A stretch of 64,000 nucleotides of DNA from Pseudomonas botevensis (lineage in GTDB: Bacteria; Pseudomonadota; Gammaproteobacteria; Pseudomonadales; Pseudomonadaceae). Under the pieces are notes generated by a model. That model was not told the origin of the DNA. It worked only from the letters and a program-made list of their open reading frames with translations, and searched no databases. The stretch covers positions 124,001 through 188,000 of the forward strand of contig NZ_JAHTKI010000005.1 in assembly GCF_019145475.1 (NCBI RefSeq), given 5' to 3'. Of this stretch, positions 16,613-25,575 are shown piece after piece. Both the position numbers and the translations under genes were made by a program. The number at the start of each line of letters is the position of its first letter. Positions within the stretch are counted from its first letter, which is position 1.

Positions 16613-18826
16613 ATGTCGAATTCCGCTCACCTTGATGTCACCACTTTTCCCGGTCTTGGCGATATGACGAATAGATACGAAGCAGAGACAGAAACTCTGA
16701 ATAATGTTCAGCGCGGTCATGTCCTTGTTGTTAGCTGTTCGAACGGTCCGGAGACCGACCTTTCCGGTGTTTATCGGTCATTGCTGGCGCAGACATTCCA
16801 GGCCTGGAAGTGGTTAGTCGGTTTTGACGGTTCTCTGGAGCAGCAACTGAGCGCGGCATTTGTTGCTGAAGTGGCTGGTGATGAACGTGTGGTTATTCTT
16901 GAGCGCGCAGAATGTGCGGTTACGAGTGCCATCTGGGCGCGGCCGGAGTATGTCGTTCTGGCCGACGCGGAGATTCGATTCGACCCGACGTTTATTGAAA
17001 AGGAGCTCTGGTCTCTTGAATCAAACCCAGAGTTTGCCTTTTGCAATTCCTTCGGTGTGGTTGGCGGAGAGGGCGGAGGCTCGATCCGGCAGAACTTGAG
17101 TGAAGGCAAGTACTATCTCGATAACCCTCACGCGAAGGCTCGGGGCATCGTCGTTCGCAAGTCGGCCATTGTCCAGGCTTGCGAAGACGTGGTGTTCCTG
17201 TCTGACGGTCGGGAACCGGTTTCGATGTTGTCGCGTCTGGCGGATGCAGGTCATTGGGGTTTCACTATTCCCGAGTTCTTGCAGACTTGCGGCACGGTGA
17301 TCGGGCGACCAGGCCTTGAGGTTCAGGCCTTGATGCCACTCAAGCCTGTTCCCAATCCTCAACGCCGTTACCCATCCGCTTACGAAACTCTGCCCGAAGG
17401 GGTTGCCTTCGATAATCCGCTGAAACCGAACGTTCGCGGCAGGAGGGTGATGTTCCTGTTGCCGTGGATGGTTGAGGGCGGTGCCGATCGGGTCAACATC
17501 GATCTGATTCAGGGGCTTGTCGCCGGCGGGGCCGATGTGACCGTGTGTGCCACGCTTGAGGCCGATCACCGCTGGCAGGACAGGTTTGCCGAGCTGACTT
17601 CGGATATTTTCATTCTTCCGAATTTTCTGTCGCTCTCTGATTTTCCGCGCTTCATTTTGTATCTGATTGCTTCCCGGCGCATCGATACCGTTCTGATCAC
17701 CGGCAGTACGCTGGGTTATCAGCTTCTCCCCTATCTGCGGACTGCGGCACCCGATACGGCGTTCCTGGACTTGTCTCATACCGAGGAGATGCACTGGCTC
17801 AACGGTGGGCACCCGCGATTCGGCGTGGGTTATCAGGATGCCCTCGATATGAACGTGGTCAGTACGCGCCATTTGTCCGAGTGGATGGCCCAGCGCAATG
17901 CTGATTCCGGGAAGATCCGTGTGATGTATACCGGGATCAAATCGCATCCGGTCACGCTTTCCGATGCTGATCGGGTGGCAACGTTGCGCAGTTTTGGTCT
18001 GGACGAGCATTCGCTGACCATCATCTTTGCGGGGCGCATGTGTAATCAGAAACGCCCGCTGAAGCTGGCCGAAATTCTTCACGCATTGAAGCAGGCCGGG
18101 GTTCGCTTCAATGCGCTGATCATTGGCGAGGGCGAGTTGCGTCCGGCCTTCGAAGGTTTGATCAAGCAATACGATTTGGGGGGCGATGTCCACGTCGTGG
18201 GGGCAAAACCGCATGCTGAATGGCTCTCGTTGCTGGCGATCTCCGACGTGTTGCTGATGCCTTCGGAGTACGAAGGGATTTCGGTGGCGCTGCTGGAGTC
18301 CATGGCTGCCGGGGTTGTGCCGGTCGTGGCGGATGTTGGCGGGCAGGATGAGCTTGTAGGTGAGCAAACCGGCTACCTGATTCCCCATGGCGAGAATGAG
18401 GTCAGTCGTTATGTCGAAGTGCTGCAGGGGCTGGCGGCGGATACGTCGATGCGCAAGCTGAAAGCTCAAGCCTGCAAGCAACTGATCGAGGCTCACTACA
18501 CGGCGGCCGCAACCAACCGTCAGTGGCTGCAGATTCTGGATGAGGCTCAGGCCAGTCGAGCGCAGTCAGCTCAGCCATTCTTGCCTGCCGGGCTGGCCAG
18601 GGAGTTGGCAACGACAGCACTTGAGAATCGTCGCGTCACTTCATATCTGGATTATCTTTATTCGACGCACTGCCTGACAAACGAAGCGCAGACTGAAGTA
18701 CCGATCAATCGTGGAGTTTTGCGCTTGTTGCTGGCGCAAGTTCGTCAATATCAGATGGTTAAATATTTCCTTGAAAAGCCGCTGATAAATAAAGTTGCAC
18801 AAAAACTGAGAGCGCTGGTTTCTTGA
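16613..18826 (+). CDS. Large glycosyltransferase: divergent GT2-like N-terminus plus GT4 domain
   Basis: A 737-residue protein. The first 230 residues look like a divergent GT2/GT-A fold (VVSCSNGPET..., AWKWLVGFDGS, VVLADAEIRF) with a poor metal motif. Residues of about 275-640 are a GT4 GT-B domain starting RRVMFLLPWMVEGGADRVN, with the donor-site region GRMCNQKRP and an intact E-x7-E in YEGISVALLE. Both halves may be active, or the first may only bind. The C-terminal 100 residues are unassigned. No good ribosome binding site is seen before the ATG. It follows the acyltransferase after nine bases. Confidence 0.8.
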   Translation: MSNSAHLDVTTFPGLGDMTNRYEAETETLNNVQRGHVLVVSCSNGPETDLSGVYRSLLAQTFQAWKWLVGFDGSLEQQLSAAFVAEVAGDERVVILERAECAVTSAIWARPEYVVLADAEIRFDPTFIEKELWSLESNPEFAFCNSFGVVGGEGGGSIRQNLSEGKYYLDNPHAKARGIVVRKSAIVQACEDVVFLSDGREPVSMLSRLADAGHWGFTIPEFLQTCGTVIGRPGLEVQALMPLKPVPNPQRRYPSAYETLPEGVAFDNPLKPNVRGRRVMFLLPWMVEGGADRVNIDLIQGLVAGGADVTVCATLEADHRWQDRFAELTSDIFILPNFLSLSDFPRFILYLIASRRIDTVLITGSTLGYQLLPYLRTAAPDTAFLDLSHTEEMHWLNGGHPRFGVGYQDALDMNVVSTRHLSEWMAQRNADSGKIRVMYTGIKSHPVTLSDADRVATLRSFGLDEHSLTIIFAGRMCNQKRPLKLAEILHALKQAGVRFNALIIGEGELRPAFEGLIKQYDLGGDVHVVGAKPHAEWLSLLAISDVLLMPSEYEGISVALLESMAAGVVPVVADVGGQDELVGEQTGYLIPHGENEVSRYVEVLQGLAADTSMRKLKAQACKQLIEAHYTAAATNRQWLQILDEAQASRAQSAQPFLPAGLARELATTALENRRVTSYLDYLYSTHCLTNEAQTEVPINRGVLRLLLAQVRQYQMVKYFLEKPLINKVAQKLRALVS

Positions 18827-18865
18827 CGCTTTGTGGGTTTTGTGTTACTTTTTTTGTCTTTTTTA

Positions 18866-18892
18866 TTGACTGATTAACGTCAATTTTATAGC
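18866..18892 (+). promoter_or_regulatory. Candidate promoter with inverted repeat before the epimerase gene
   Basis: TTGACT (18866-18871) and TATAGC (18887-18892) are 15 bases apart, a little short for sigma-70. TTGAC and GTCAA (18866-18883) also form an inverted repeat. The surrounding 95 bases are very T-rich compared with the rest of the window. Confidence 0.35.
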
Positions 18893-18921
18893 CATAGCTT
18901 CGATGTTAGTCGAGAGTTTTT

Positions 18922-19857
18922 ATGAAAATTACAGTATTTGGTGGCGGCGGTTTTATCGGATCTACCATCGTTGACCGGTTGTTGCTGGATGGACATTCGA
19001 TTCGTGTTTTTGAGCGTCCGCGAGTAGGCGAGTATCGCAAGTTTTTACCTCATGAATGTGTCGAATGGATGACAGGTGATCTGTCGTCGACCAGTGATAT
19101 CAATCGAGCGGTTGAAGGCGCAGATGTTGTTATGCATTTGGTCTCGACCACTCTGCCGAAAAGCTCCAATGAAGATCCGGTTTACGATGTGCAGAGCAAC
19201 GTGGTTGCAAGTTTGCAGTTGCTTAATGCAATGGTCGCGCACAAAGTCGAGAAGATAGTATTCATTTCTTCCGGTGGCACGGTTTATGGTGCTCCGAAAT
19301 ATCTTCCGATTGATGAAAAACATCCAACCGACCCAGAAGTTTCCTATGGCATTACCAAGTTGGCCATTGAGAAGTATCTGCAGATGTACGGTCACCTGTA
19401 CGGCATCAAACCTGTTGTCCTCCGGGTTGCCAACCCTTACGGCGAACGCCAGCGCGTTGAAACCGCGCAAGGTGCGGTGGGTGTGTTCATCCACAACGTA
19501 TTGAAAGGGTTGCCTATCGAGGTGTGGGGTGATGGCAGTGTTGAGCGTGACTTCCTCCATGTGAGCGATGTGGCCGAAGCCTTTGCCAAGGCTGTGACCT
19601 ATTCGGGTCAAACCAGTGTCTTCAATATCAGTTCGGGCGTTGGTACCAGTCTGAATAGCCTTATGTCGATGATTGAAGAGGTCAACGGTGAAGCCGTGGC
19701 CAGGAACTACAAGCCGGGTCGTTCCTTTGATGTGCCTGTCAGCGTATTGAGCAATGACCTGGCGCGTGAGGAGTTGGGCTGGGCGCCCAAGGTCTCCATG
19801 AAAGAGGGTATTTTCAGAACCTTTGAGTGGGCAAAGCAGCAAGAAGTGCGAAAGTGA
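18922..19857 (+). CDS. NAD-dependent epimerase/dehydratase (GalE-like)
   Basis: A 311-residue extended short-chain dehydrogenase acting on a nucleotide sugar. The cofactor loop GGGGFIGS is at residues 7-14; SSGGTVYG and YGITK supply the catalytic Ser/Thr and Tyr/Lys. It resembles UDP-hexose 4-epimerases (GalE, WbpP type), but the substrate (UDP-Glc, UDP-GlcNAc or another) cannot be settled by eye. GAGAG stands before the ATG. It begins a new block after an AT-rich spacer and is followed by a GT4 gene. Confidence 0.85.
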   Translation: MKITVFGGGGFIGSTIVDRLLLDGHSIRVFERPRVGEYRKFLPHECVEWMTGDLSSTSDINRAVEGADVVMHLVSTTLPKSSNEDPVYDVQSNVVASLQLLNAMVAHKVEKIVFISSGGTVYGAPKYLPIDEKHPTDPEVSYGITKLAIEKYLQMYGHLYGIKPVVLRVANPYGERQRVETAQGAVGVFIHNVLKGLPIEVWGDGSVERDFLHVSDVAEAFAKAVTYSGQTSVFNISSGVGTSLNSLMSMIEEVNGEAVARNYKPGRSFDVPVSVLSNDLAREELGWAPKVSMKEGIFRTFEWAKQQEVRK

Positions 19858-19911
19858 GGTCGGTTCGGTGAGTTGTCACCAGTCTTGCCCGGATGCTGGT
19901 TGCCACCGCCT

Positions 19912-21258
19912 ATGAAAATACTTCTCACGGTTCACCAGTTTTTCCCGGAGTTTTCCGCAGGCACTGAAGTTCTGACGTTGTCTGTGGCCAGGACATTGAT
20001 TGCCTTGGGGCATGAAGTGCGAGTCTTCACTGGCTACCCGGCAACCGAGATGCTCACGGATGGCGAGCGGTTTGATCAGTACCATTACGATGGCATTCTG
20101 GTCGACCGCTTCCTTCACGCCTATACAGAAATGGGCGATCAAACTTCGAAAATTGAAATCGGTTACGACAATCATCTGGCGGCGAATTTCTTCGAGCGCT
20201 TGCTGGGTGAGTTCAAGCCCGATGTCGTTCACTTCTTCCATCTCAATCGCCTCGGCACCGGCCTGATCGAAAAGGCTGTGGCTGCACGCATTCCAGCCTT
20301 CTATACCCCGACTGATTTCTGGAGTATCTGTCCGACCGGGCAACTGCTTCGGTGCGGTGGTCGCGCCTGTTCCGGTCCGAGTCCCGACGCGGGTAATTGC
20401 GTGGTGCATTTCGCTGCCAATCTTATCGGGCCACAGGTCGGGAAGGTGGTCACCGCGCTACCCGATGGTATCAGCGATGCGTTGGTCCGTATTGCGCGTT
20501 CTCCACGGATGCCGAGTGCCTCTTTTATTGCTGAGGTGCGCGCTCTGGAGGGGCGCCTTGAAAAGAATATTCACCGTCTGAATCAGCTACAAGGCATCTT
20601 TGCGCCCAACAACATGATCGAGGCGTTGTTGTTGCGTCACGGTGTCCAGTCGGACATCGTGATCAAATCGCCCTATGGCATCAACCTGGATCACCCCGTC
20701 GTGGCTCGCGACAGAGCATCGGACAGTAGCCCATTGATATTGGGTTTCATCGGTACGCTCGCTTCGCACAAGGGTTGTCACGTGCTGTTGAAAGCCATGC
20801 AGCAGTTTTCTGCGCAAGAGGTATGCCTCAGGATTTATGGCAAGCAAACGGATTTCCCGGAGTATGTGGCTGAGCTGCATCAATTGGCCGAAGGCAATGA
20901 GGCGGTAGCCTTTTGCGGTACATTCCGTAACGAAGAGATATTCGAGGTGCTGGGAGGCATGGATGCTCTGGTCGTGCCTTCGGTCTGGAATGAAAATACC
21001 CCACTTGTCGTTTATTCGGCCCAGGCAGCAGGTTGCCCGGTCATTGCCTCTGATGTGCCCGGCATTGCCGAAGCGGTGGCTGAGGGTAGGGACGGACTAT
21101 TATTCGAACCGGGCAGTGTTGGCGGACTTGTAAATATTTTGAAACGCCTCTTGGAGGAGCGCGGATTGCTTGAAAACCTTGCTTTAAACTCGCGGCCTCC
21201 GAAGTCTGTTTCAGTTTATGTGGATGAATTGCTTCAGGCATGGCGTACATCCATGTAA
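19912..21258 (+). CDS. Glycosyltransferase family 4
   Basis: A 448-residue GT-B transferase. The N-terminal motif VHQFFPEFSAGTEVLT is followed by a cysteine-bearing acceptor loop (WSICPTGQLLRCGGRACSG). The C-terminal donor domain has GFIGTLASHKGCHVLL and WNENTPLVVYSAQAAG. The second glutamate of the usual E-x7-E motif is replaced by serine (ENTPLVVYS), a variant seen in a subgroup of GT4 enzymes as far as I recall. The ATG at 19912 begins at the conserved fold; the in-frame TTG at 19873 is less likely. Confidence 0.85.
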   Translation: MKILLTVHQFFPEFSAGTEVLTLSVARTLIALGHEVRVFTGYPATEMLTDGERFDQYHYDGILVDRFLHAYTEMGDQTSKIEIGYDNHLAANFFERLLGEFKPDVVHFFHLNRLGTGLIEKAVAARIPAFYTPTDFWSICPTGQLLRCGGRACSGPSPDAGNCVVHFAANLIGPQVGKVVTALPDGISDALVRIARSPRMPSASFIAEVRALEGRLEKNIHRLNQLQGIFAPNNMIEALLLRHGVQSDIVIKSPYGINLDHPVVARDRASDSSPLILGFIGTLASHKGCHVLLKAMQQFSAQEVCLRIYGKQTDFPEYVAELHQLAEGNEAVAFCGTFRNEEIFEVLGGMDALVVPSVWNENTPLVVYSAQAAGCPVIASDVPGIAEAVAEGRDGLLFEPGSVGGLVNILKRLLEERGLLENLALNSRPPKSVSVYVDELLQAWRTSM

Positions 21259-21344
21259 GAAAAATCTGCTGTTGACTGGCTGTCGCCGGTTTTACTTGGC
21301 GTGGGCAGTGGTCGGGTCTATTCTTCACGCTTAATTTTGGACTT

Positions 21345-21391
21345 GGATTTCAACAGGGCTGAATTGCAGTAGTTCGTCAGAGTTGAAATCC
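21345..21391 (+). promoter_or_regulatory. Ten-base inverted repeat upstream of cysC
   Basis: GGATTTCAAC (21345-21354) and GTTGAAATCC (21382-21391) are perfect inverse copies with 27 bases between them, 41 bases before the cysC start. No T run follows, so this looks more like a regulator site or a leader structure than a terminator. Its function is unknown. Confidence 0.35.
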
Positions 21392-21431
21392 GAACTTAAG
21401 TCAATGTGCATATAACAGCGGTGTAGTTACG

Positions 21432-22025
21432 ATGGCTGAAAATCTTGTGGCTCATCAAATGGTCATTGACCGGAGCCAGCGCAGTGCGATCAAGCAACAG
21501 CGACCTGCGGTGTTGTGGTTTACAGGACTCAGTGGTGCTGGCAAGTCGACTATTGCCAATGCCCTGGAGCAGGCGTTAGTTGAGCATCATCGTCACACCT
21601 ACTTGTTGGACGGGGACAATATGCGCCTCGGACTGTGTCGCGATCTGGGTTTCAGTGATGATGACCGGACGGAAAATATCCGCCGGATCGCCGAAGTTGC
21701 CAAGTTGTTCGTGGACGCCGGTCTGATTGTGGTGACTGCGTTCATATCGCCGTTTCAGCGTGACCGGGCATTGGCCCGCGAGGTGATTGGCGATGCATTC
21801 TTTGTCGAGGTCTACATCAGCACGCCGCTGCCCGAATGTGAGAGCCGTGATCCGAAGGGCCTCTACAAGAAGGCCCGTTCGGGAGCCCTGAAAAACTTCA
21901 CTGGCATTGATTCGCTCTATGAGCCACCAGTCAATCCAGATATTTGTATTGATACCTTGGAAGATGATGTGCCCAACGCTGTCGCCAAGATCATGCAATA
22001 TCTGGTTGGGCGGATTGAGCCTTGA
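21432..22025 (+). CDS. cysC: Adenylyl-sulfate (APS) kinase, stand-alone
   Basis: A 197-residue APS kinase that makes PAPS, the sulfate donor of sulfotransferases. The P-loop GLSGAGKST is at residues 32-40, with DGDNMRLGL and the DDRTENIRRIAEVA segment that binds APS. Later come FISPFQRDR and DPKGLYKKAR, all standard. In Pseudomonas sulfate assimilation the kinase is normally part of a CysNC fusion elsewhere, so a separate copy inside an O-antigen locus points to local PAPS supply, presumably for the sulfotransferase at 12025. Its last bases overlap the start of the next gene (TTGA). Confidence 0.95.
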   Translation: MAENLVAHQMVIDRSQRSAIKQQRPAVLWFTGLSGAGKSTIANALEQALVEHHRHTYLLDGDNMRLGLCRDLGFSDDDRTENIRRIAEVAKLFVDAGLIVVTAFISPFQRDRALAREVIGDAFFVEVYISTPLPECESRDPKGLYKKARSGALKNFTGIDSLYEPPVNPDICIDTLEDDVPNAVAKIMQYLVGRIEP

Positions 22026-23401
22026 AAACCCTGGTGATCATCGGTGCCGGTTTCAGTGGAGCGGTCACCGCGATTCAATTCCTGCAGGTTTGCGAACCCG
22101 GAACTCATGTGGTGCTGCTCAATCGTTCCGGTGAGATGGCGCGCGGCCTGGCCTATGGAACCAGCAGTTCCAGGCATCTGCTGAACGTTCCGGCTGGCAA
22201 TATGTCTGCGCTGGTCGATCAGCCGGATCATTTCCTGCGATTCTGTGAAAATCGGCTGCCGGGTACGTCGGCCGCTTCTTTTGTGCCGCGCAAACTGTAC
22301 GGCGAGTATCTGTCAGGCTTGCTGGCGGATGCCGAGCACAATTGCAGGGCCGGAGTCAGTTTCGAACGAGTCACCGCCGAGGCGCACACGCTAGAGCCAC
22401 GAGATGACAAGGCTTCGGTACAACTGGCAGATGGTCGGGAGTTGATCGCGGATCACGTGATTCTCGCGTTTGGAAATTTTTCACCTTTCAATCCTCCCAT
22501 CACCGCTGTGGCCCAAGCCGAGGGCCGATACCTGGCCGATCCATGGTCAGGGGCGATCGAAGTGCCGATTGATCCGCAGGCGCCAGTTCTATTACTGGGC
22601 GCCGGTTTGACCGCCCTGGACGTTGCGTTGACGCTCGATCAGCAAGGTCATCGCGGGCCGGTCTACATGCTTTCGCGGCGCGGTGTTCAGCCGCTGCCAC
22701 ATCGTGCCTCACGACATGTGAAAACTGTTTCCGGGGATGTCGCGGAGCGACTGCTGTCCTGCAAGCCCGATGTCTTGAGTTATCTGCGCGAAATGCGTTT
22801 GCTGGCCGGAACGGCTGCGCGGGACGATATCGACTGGCGTGACATCGTCGGTGCATTGCGTCCGATCACCGCGCAATTGTGGGGACGTCTGAGCGAAAAG
22901 GAGCGGAGACGTTTCCTGCGTCACCTGCAAGTGTATTGGGATGCCCATCGTCACAGAGTGGCTCCGGCGTCGTATGCCGCATTCAGCGAGCAGATCGCGC
23001 AAGGCAGGCTCCGTCCCATGGCTGGGCGAATCCGCAGCATTGAGCCGGTTACCGAGGCGTTGCGGATCCAGATTGCTAAACGAGGCTGTGACTCGGTCGA
23101 ATCCGTAGAGGTTTCTCACATCATCAATTGCACCGGACCCAATTCCAACCTCGCGAGGGTGGAGGATCGGTTGATCGTGCAGCTGCGAGAGGCGGGATTG
23201 ATCCGGCTCGATAGCCTCGGTCTTGGAGTCTGTGTCGATGATTCGCTGGCGGCGCTGAATGCTCAAGGCGTGGCATCAACCTGGCTGAGTTATGTTGGCC
23301 CCATGCTCAAGGCGCAATTCTGGGAGGCTACAGCGGTTCCGGAGCTGAGGGTCTATGCAAGAGATCTGGCCAAGCGGATTGCTGTCAAAATCAGCGATTG
23401 A
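22022..23401 (+). CDS. FAD/NAD(P)-binding protein
   Basis: A 459-residue flavoprotein-like protein. The dinucleotide motif GAGFSG is at residues 8-13, followed by RGLAYGTSS...LLNVPAGNMS, characteristic of the NAD_binding_9 family (YdhS-like). A second Rossmann-type segment is LLLGAGLTALDVALTL near residues 196-211. The reaction is unknown. The start is TTG overlapping the cysC stop, so the two are translationally coupled and probably function together, for instance in oxidising or modifying a sulfur-bearing or sugar substrate. That link is only positional. Confidence 0.8.
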   Translation: MKTLVIIGAGFSGAVTAIQFLQVCEPGTHVVLLNRSGEMARGLAYGTSSSRHLLNVPAGNMSALVDQPDHFLRFCENRLPGTSAASFVPRKLYGEYLSGLLADAEHNCRAGVSFERVTAEAHTLEPRDDKASVQLADGRELIADHVILAFGNFSPFNPPITAVAQAEGRYLADPWSGAIEVPIDPQAPVLLLGAGLTALDVALTLDQQGHRGPVYMLSRRGVQPLPHRASRHVKTVSGDVAERLLSCKPDVLSYLREMRLLAGTAARDDIDWRDIVGALRPITAQLWGRLSEKERRRFLRHLQVYWDAHRHRVAPASYAAFSEQIAQGRLRPMAGRIRSIEPVTEALRIQIAKRGCDSVESVEVSHIINCTGPNSNLARVEDRLIVQLREAGLIRLDSLGLGVCVDDSLAALNAQGVASTWLSYVGPMLKAQFWEATAVPELRVYARDLAKRIAVKISD

Positions 23402-23426
23402 GTCTTTCGTGCATTGTCGGTTCAGG

Positions 23427-23460
23427 GATTGTTGCATTTCATTTCTGTAATGTAACAATC
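23427..23460 (+). repeat. Inverted repeat downstream of the FAD protein gene
   Basis: GATTGTTGCATT (23427-23438) pairs with AATGTAACAATC (23449-23460) with one G-T pair and a ten-base loop. There is no T run, so it may be a weak terminator or a protein site in front of wbpV. Confidence 0.4.
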
Positions 23461-23578
23461 CTCGCCCGGTGGCGACATTGATCGTTCGAGCCGGTGATAT
23501 GGAGTGACTCAGTATTGTCCTGGATTAGCTGGCTTATGAAGCATCAAGCGTTTTTCGTTTGTTTGCAGAGCGCATTCA

Positions 23579-24544
23579 ATGAGTGTTGAAACCATTCTGG
23601 TTACCGGTGGGTCGGGATTTCTCGGAGCGGCTTTGCTGGCGCATCTGGCTCGTTCTGGAAACCATTCGTTGGTCGCCGCGCTGCGACGGGAATGTCCCGA
23701 TCTTCCTCAATCCATCCGTCGATTCGGGTTCGAGGGTTTGTCCGCCGAGACAGACTGGCGGCCGGCTCTGGTCGGCGTCGACGTAGTCGTACACGCCGCT
23801 GCGCGGGTGCATGTCATGGACGAGTCTGCCGCTGATCCGCTTGCGGAATTTCGCCGGATAAACGTCGATGCGACGTTGAGTCTGGCTCGGCAGGCTGCGA
23901 GTTCCGGCGCCAAACGCTTTATCTTCATCAGTTCGATCAAGGTCAATGGCGAGGGCACGCAGCCGGGTTGCGCCTTTACCGCTGACGATGTGCCGGCACC
24001 TGTCGATCCCTACGGCATTTCCAAGCTCGAAGCCGAAATCGGGCTCAAGCATTTGGCGGCCACTACCGCGATGGAGGTTGTGATCATTCGGCCAGTGCTG
24101 GTGTATGGGGTAGGGGTCAAAGCCAACTTTCTCAGCATGATCCGCTGGCTGCAGCGCGGAGTGCCATTGCCTTTCGGTGCTGTCGATAACCGACGCAGCC
24201 TGGTGAACCTGGACAACCTGATTGACCTGATCGTGACGTGTCTCGATCACCCCGGTGCTGCGAACGAGACGTTTCTGGTCAGCGATGGCGAGGATGTTTC
24301 GACTGCCGAGTTGTTGCGCGAGATTGCCGGTGCCCTGAACAGACCGGTCACGTTGCTGCCGGTGCCCGTCGGGCTGATGAAGACTGCAGCGGCGCTGTTG
24401 GGCAAGGGCGCGGTAGCGCAACGGGTCTTCGGTTCGCTCCAGGTGGATATCGGCAAGAATCAGCGCTTGTTGGGTTGGGTGCCTCCCGTCAGTCTCAAGC
24501 GCGGTCTGAATTCCACCGTCAAGCCATTTCTGGAAACCCGATAA
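23579..24544 (+). CDS. wbpV: NAD-dependent sugar epimerase/reductase, WbpV-like
   Basis: A 321-residue extended short-chain dehydrogenase. GGSGFLGAAL is near residues 10-19, HAAARVHVM follows, and SSIKVNG with YGISK provides the active site. It matches the WbpV/QnlA-type proteins that occur before wbpL in P. aeruginosa O6 and related loci. There they reduce the 4-keto product of WbpM to UDP-D-QuiNAc or a related amino sugar. The order wbpV-wbpL-wbpM is preserved here, which supports the name. The wbpL ATG begins two bases after its stop. Confidence 0.8.
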   Translation: MSVETILVTGGSGFLGAALLAHLARSGNHSLVAALRRECPDLPQSIRRFGFEGLSAETDWRPALVGVDVVVHAAARVHVMDESAADPLAEFRRINVDATLSLARQAASSGAKRFIFISSIKVNGEGTQPGCAFTADDVPAPVDPYGISKLEAEIGLKHLAATTAMEVVIIRPVLVYGVGVKANFLSMIRWLQRGVPLPFGAVDNRRSLVNLDNLIDLIVTCLDHPGAANETFLVSDGEDVSTAELLREIAGALNRPVTLLPVPVGLMKTAAALLGKGAVAQRVFGSLQVDIGKNQRLLGWVPPVSLKRGLNSTVKPFLETR

Positions 24545-24546
24545 CC

Positions 24547-25575
24547 ATGACGTATTGGTGGCTCATCCCGGTACTTGCCGGGCTTTCGTTCGCTCTCACT
24601 GCTTTGTTGCGTGGCTATGCGTTGTCCCGCAGCCTGATGGATATCCCCAATCAGCGCAGTTCCCATTCGGTTCCGACGCCACGTGGAGGCGGTGTCGCCA
24701 TCGTGGTGACGTTCCTTGCCGCAGTGGTGGTGTTGTTCTGCACCGGACTGATGGCACCGGCGGCATCGATTGCATTGCTGGGCGCTGGGGGCATTACAGC
24801 GCTGATCGGATTTTTGGATGACCATGGCCACGTCGCTGCGCGCTGGCGCCTGCTGGCGCATTTTTTTGCGGCGGCCTGGGGTGTTTTCTGGATCGGCGGG
24901 TTGCCACCCTTGGCAATCTTCGGTGTCACCCTGCAGATGGGCTGGCTGGGACATCTGCTGGCGGTGATTTATCTGGTCTGGATGCTCAATCTGTATAACT
25001 TCATGGATGGCATCGACGGAATCGCCGGCGTCGAGGCGGTGACGATTTGCTTGGGGGGCGGTTTGCTCTACTGGGTAATCGGTATGCCGGAACTGGTCTG
25101 GCCGCCTGTTTTGCTGGCTGTCTGTGCCGCTGGTTTCCTGTGCTGGAACTTTCCCCCGGCGAAGATCTTCATGGGGGATGCCGGCAGCGGATTTCTGGGG
25201 ATCATCCTCGGCGTGCTATCGCTGCAGGCCGCCTGGATCGATCCTGCCTTGCTGTGGGCATGGTTGATTTTGCTGGGCGTATTCATTGTCGATGCGACCT
25301 TCACATTGCTGCGACGTCTGATACGTGGCGACAGGATTTACGAGGCGCATCGCAGTCATGCCTACCAATTTGCGTCTCGCCACTTTGGCAAGCATCTGCC
25401 GGTTACCTCAGCCGTTGCGGTGATTAATGTGCTTTGGTTACTGCCAATCGCGGTTTGCGTTGTTTACTTCAAAATGGATGGTGCTGGCGCATTGACGCTG
25501 GCATACGTGCCACTGATATTGCTGGCGGTAAAATTTCGAGCAGGGCAGCTTGAAGGCAGTTCGTCACACAAGTGA
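24547..25575 (+). CDS. wbpL: Undecaprenyl-phosphate sugar-1-phosphate transferase
   Basis: A 342-residue polytopic membrane protein of the WecA/MraY family that loads the first sugar phosphate on undecaprenyl phosphate. In P. aeruginosa WbpL uses UDP-FucNAc or UDP-GlcNAc-type donors. Family motifs are DIPNQRSSHSVPTPRGGG near residues 33-50, LYNFMDGIDGIAG and FMGDAGSGFLG. Up to eleven hydrophobic segments are visible. The ATG at 24547 lies two bases after wbpV and marks the conserved N-terminus; an earlier in-frame start would lie inside wbpV. Confidence 0.93.
   Translation: MTYWWLIPVLAGLSFALTALLRGYALSRSLMDIPNQRSSHSVPTPRGGGVAIVVTFLAAVVVLFCTGLMAPAASIALLGAGGITALIGFLDDHGHVAARWRLLAHFFAAAWGVFWIGGLPPLAIFGVTLQMGWLGHLLAVIYLVWMLNLYNFMDGIDGIAGVEAVTICLGGGLLYWVIGMPELVWPPVLLAVCAAGFLCWNFPPAKIFMGDAGSGFLGIILGVLSLQAAWIDPALLWAWLILLGVFIVDATFTLLRRLIRGDRIYEAHRSHAYQFASRHFGKHLPVTSAVAVINVLWLLPIAVCVVYFKMDGAGALTLAYVPLILLAVKFRAGQLEGSSSHK

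Noticed and set aside
17021..18496. 491-codon minus-strand frame across the large glycosyltransferase
   Set aside because: The plus strand encodes GT4 motifs throughout; the antisense product shows only codon-bias artefacts.
19912..21258. Inactive GT4 because the second Glu of E-x7-E is replaced by Ser
   Set aside because: As far as I recall the ENTPLVVxS form is shared by a GT4 subgroup, so loss of activity cannot be claimed from this alone.
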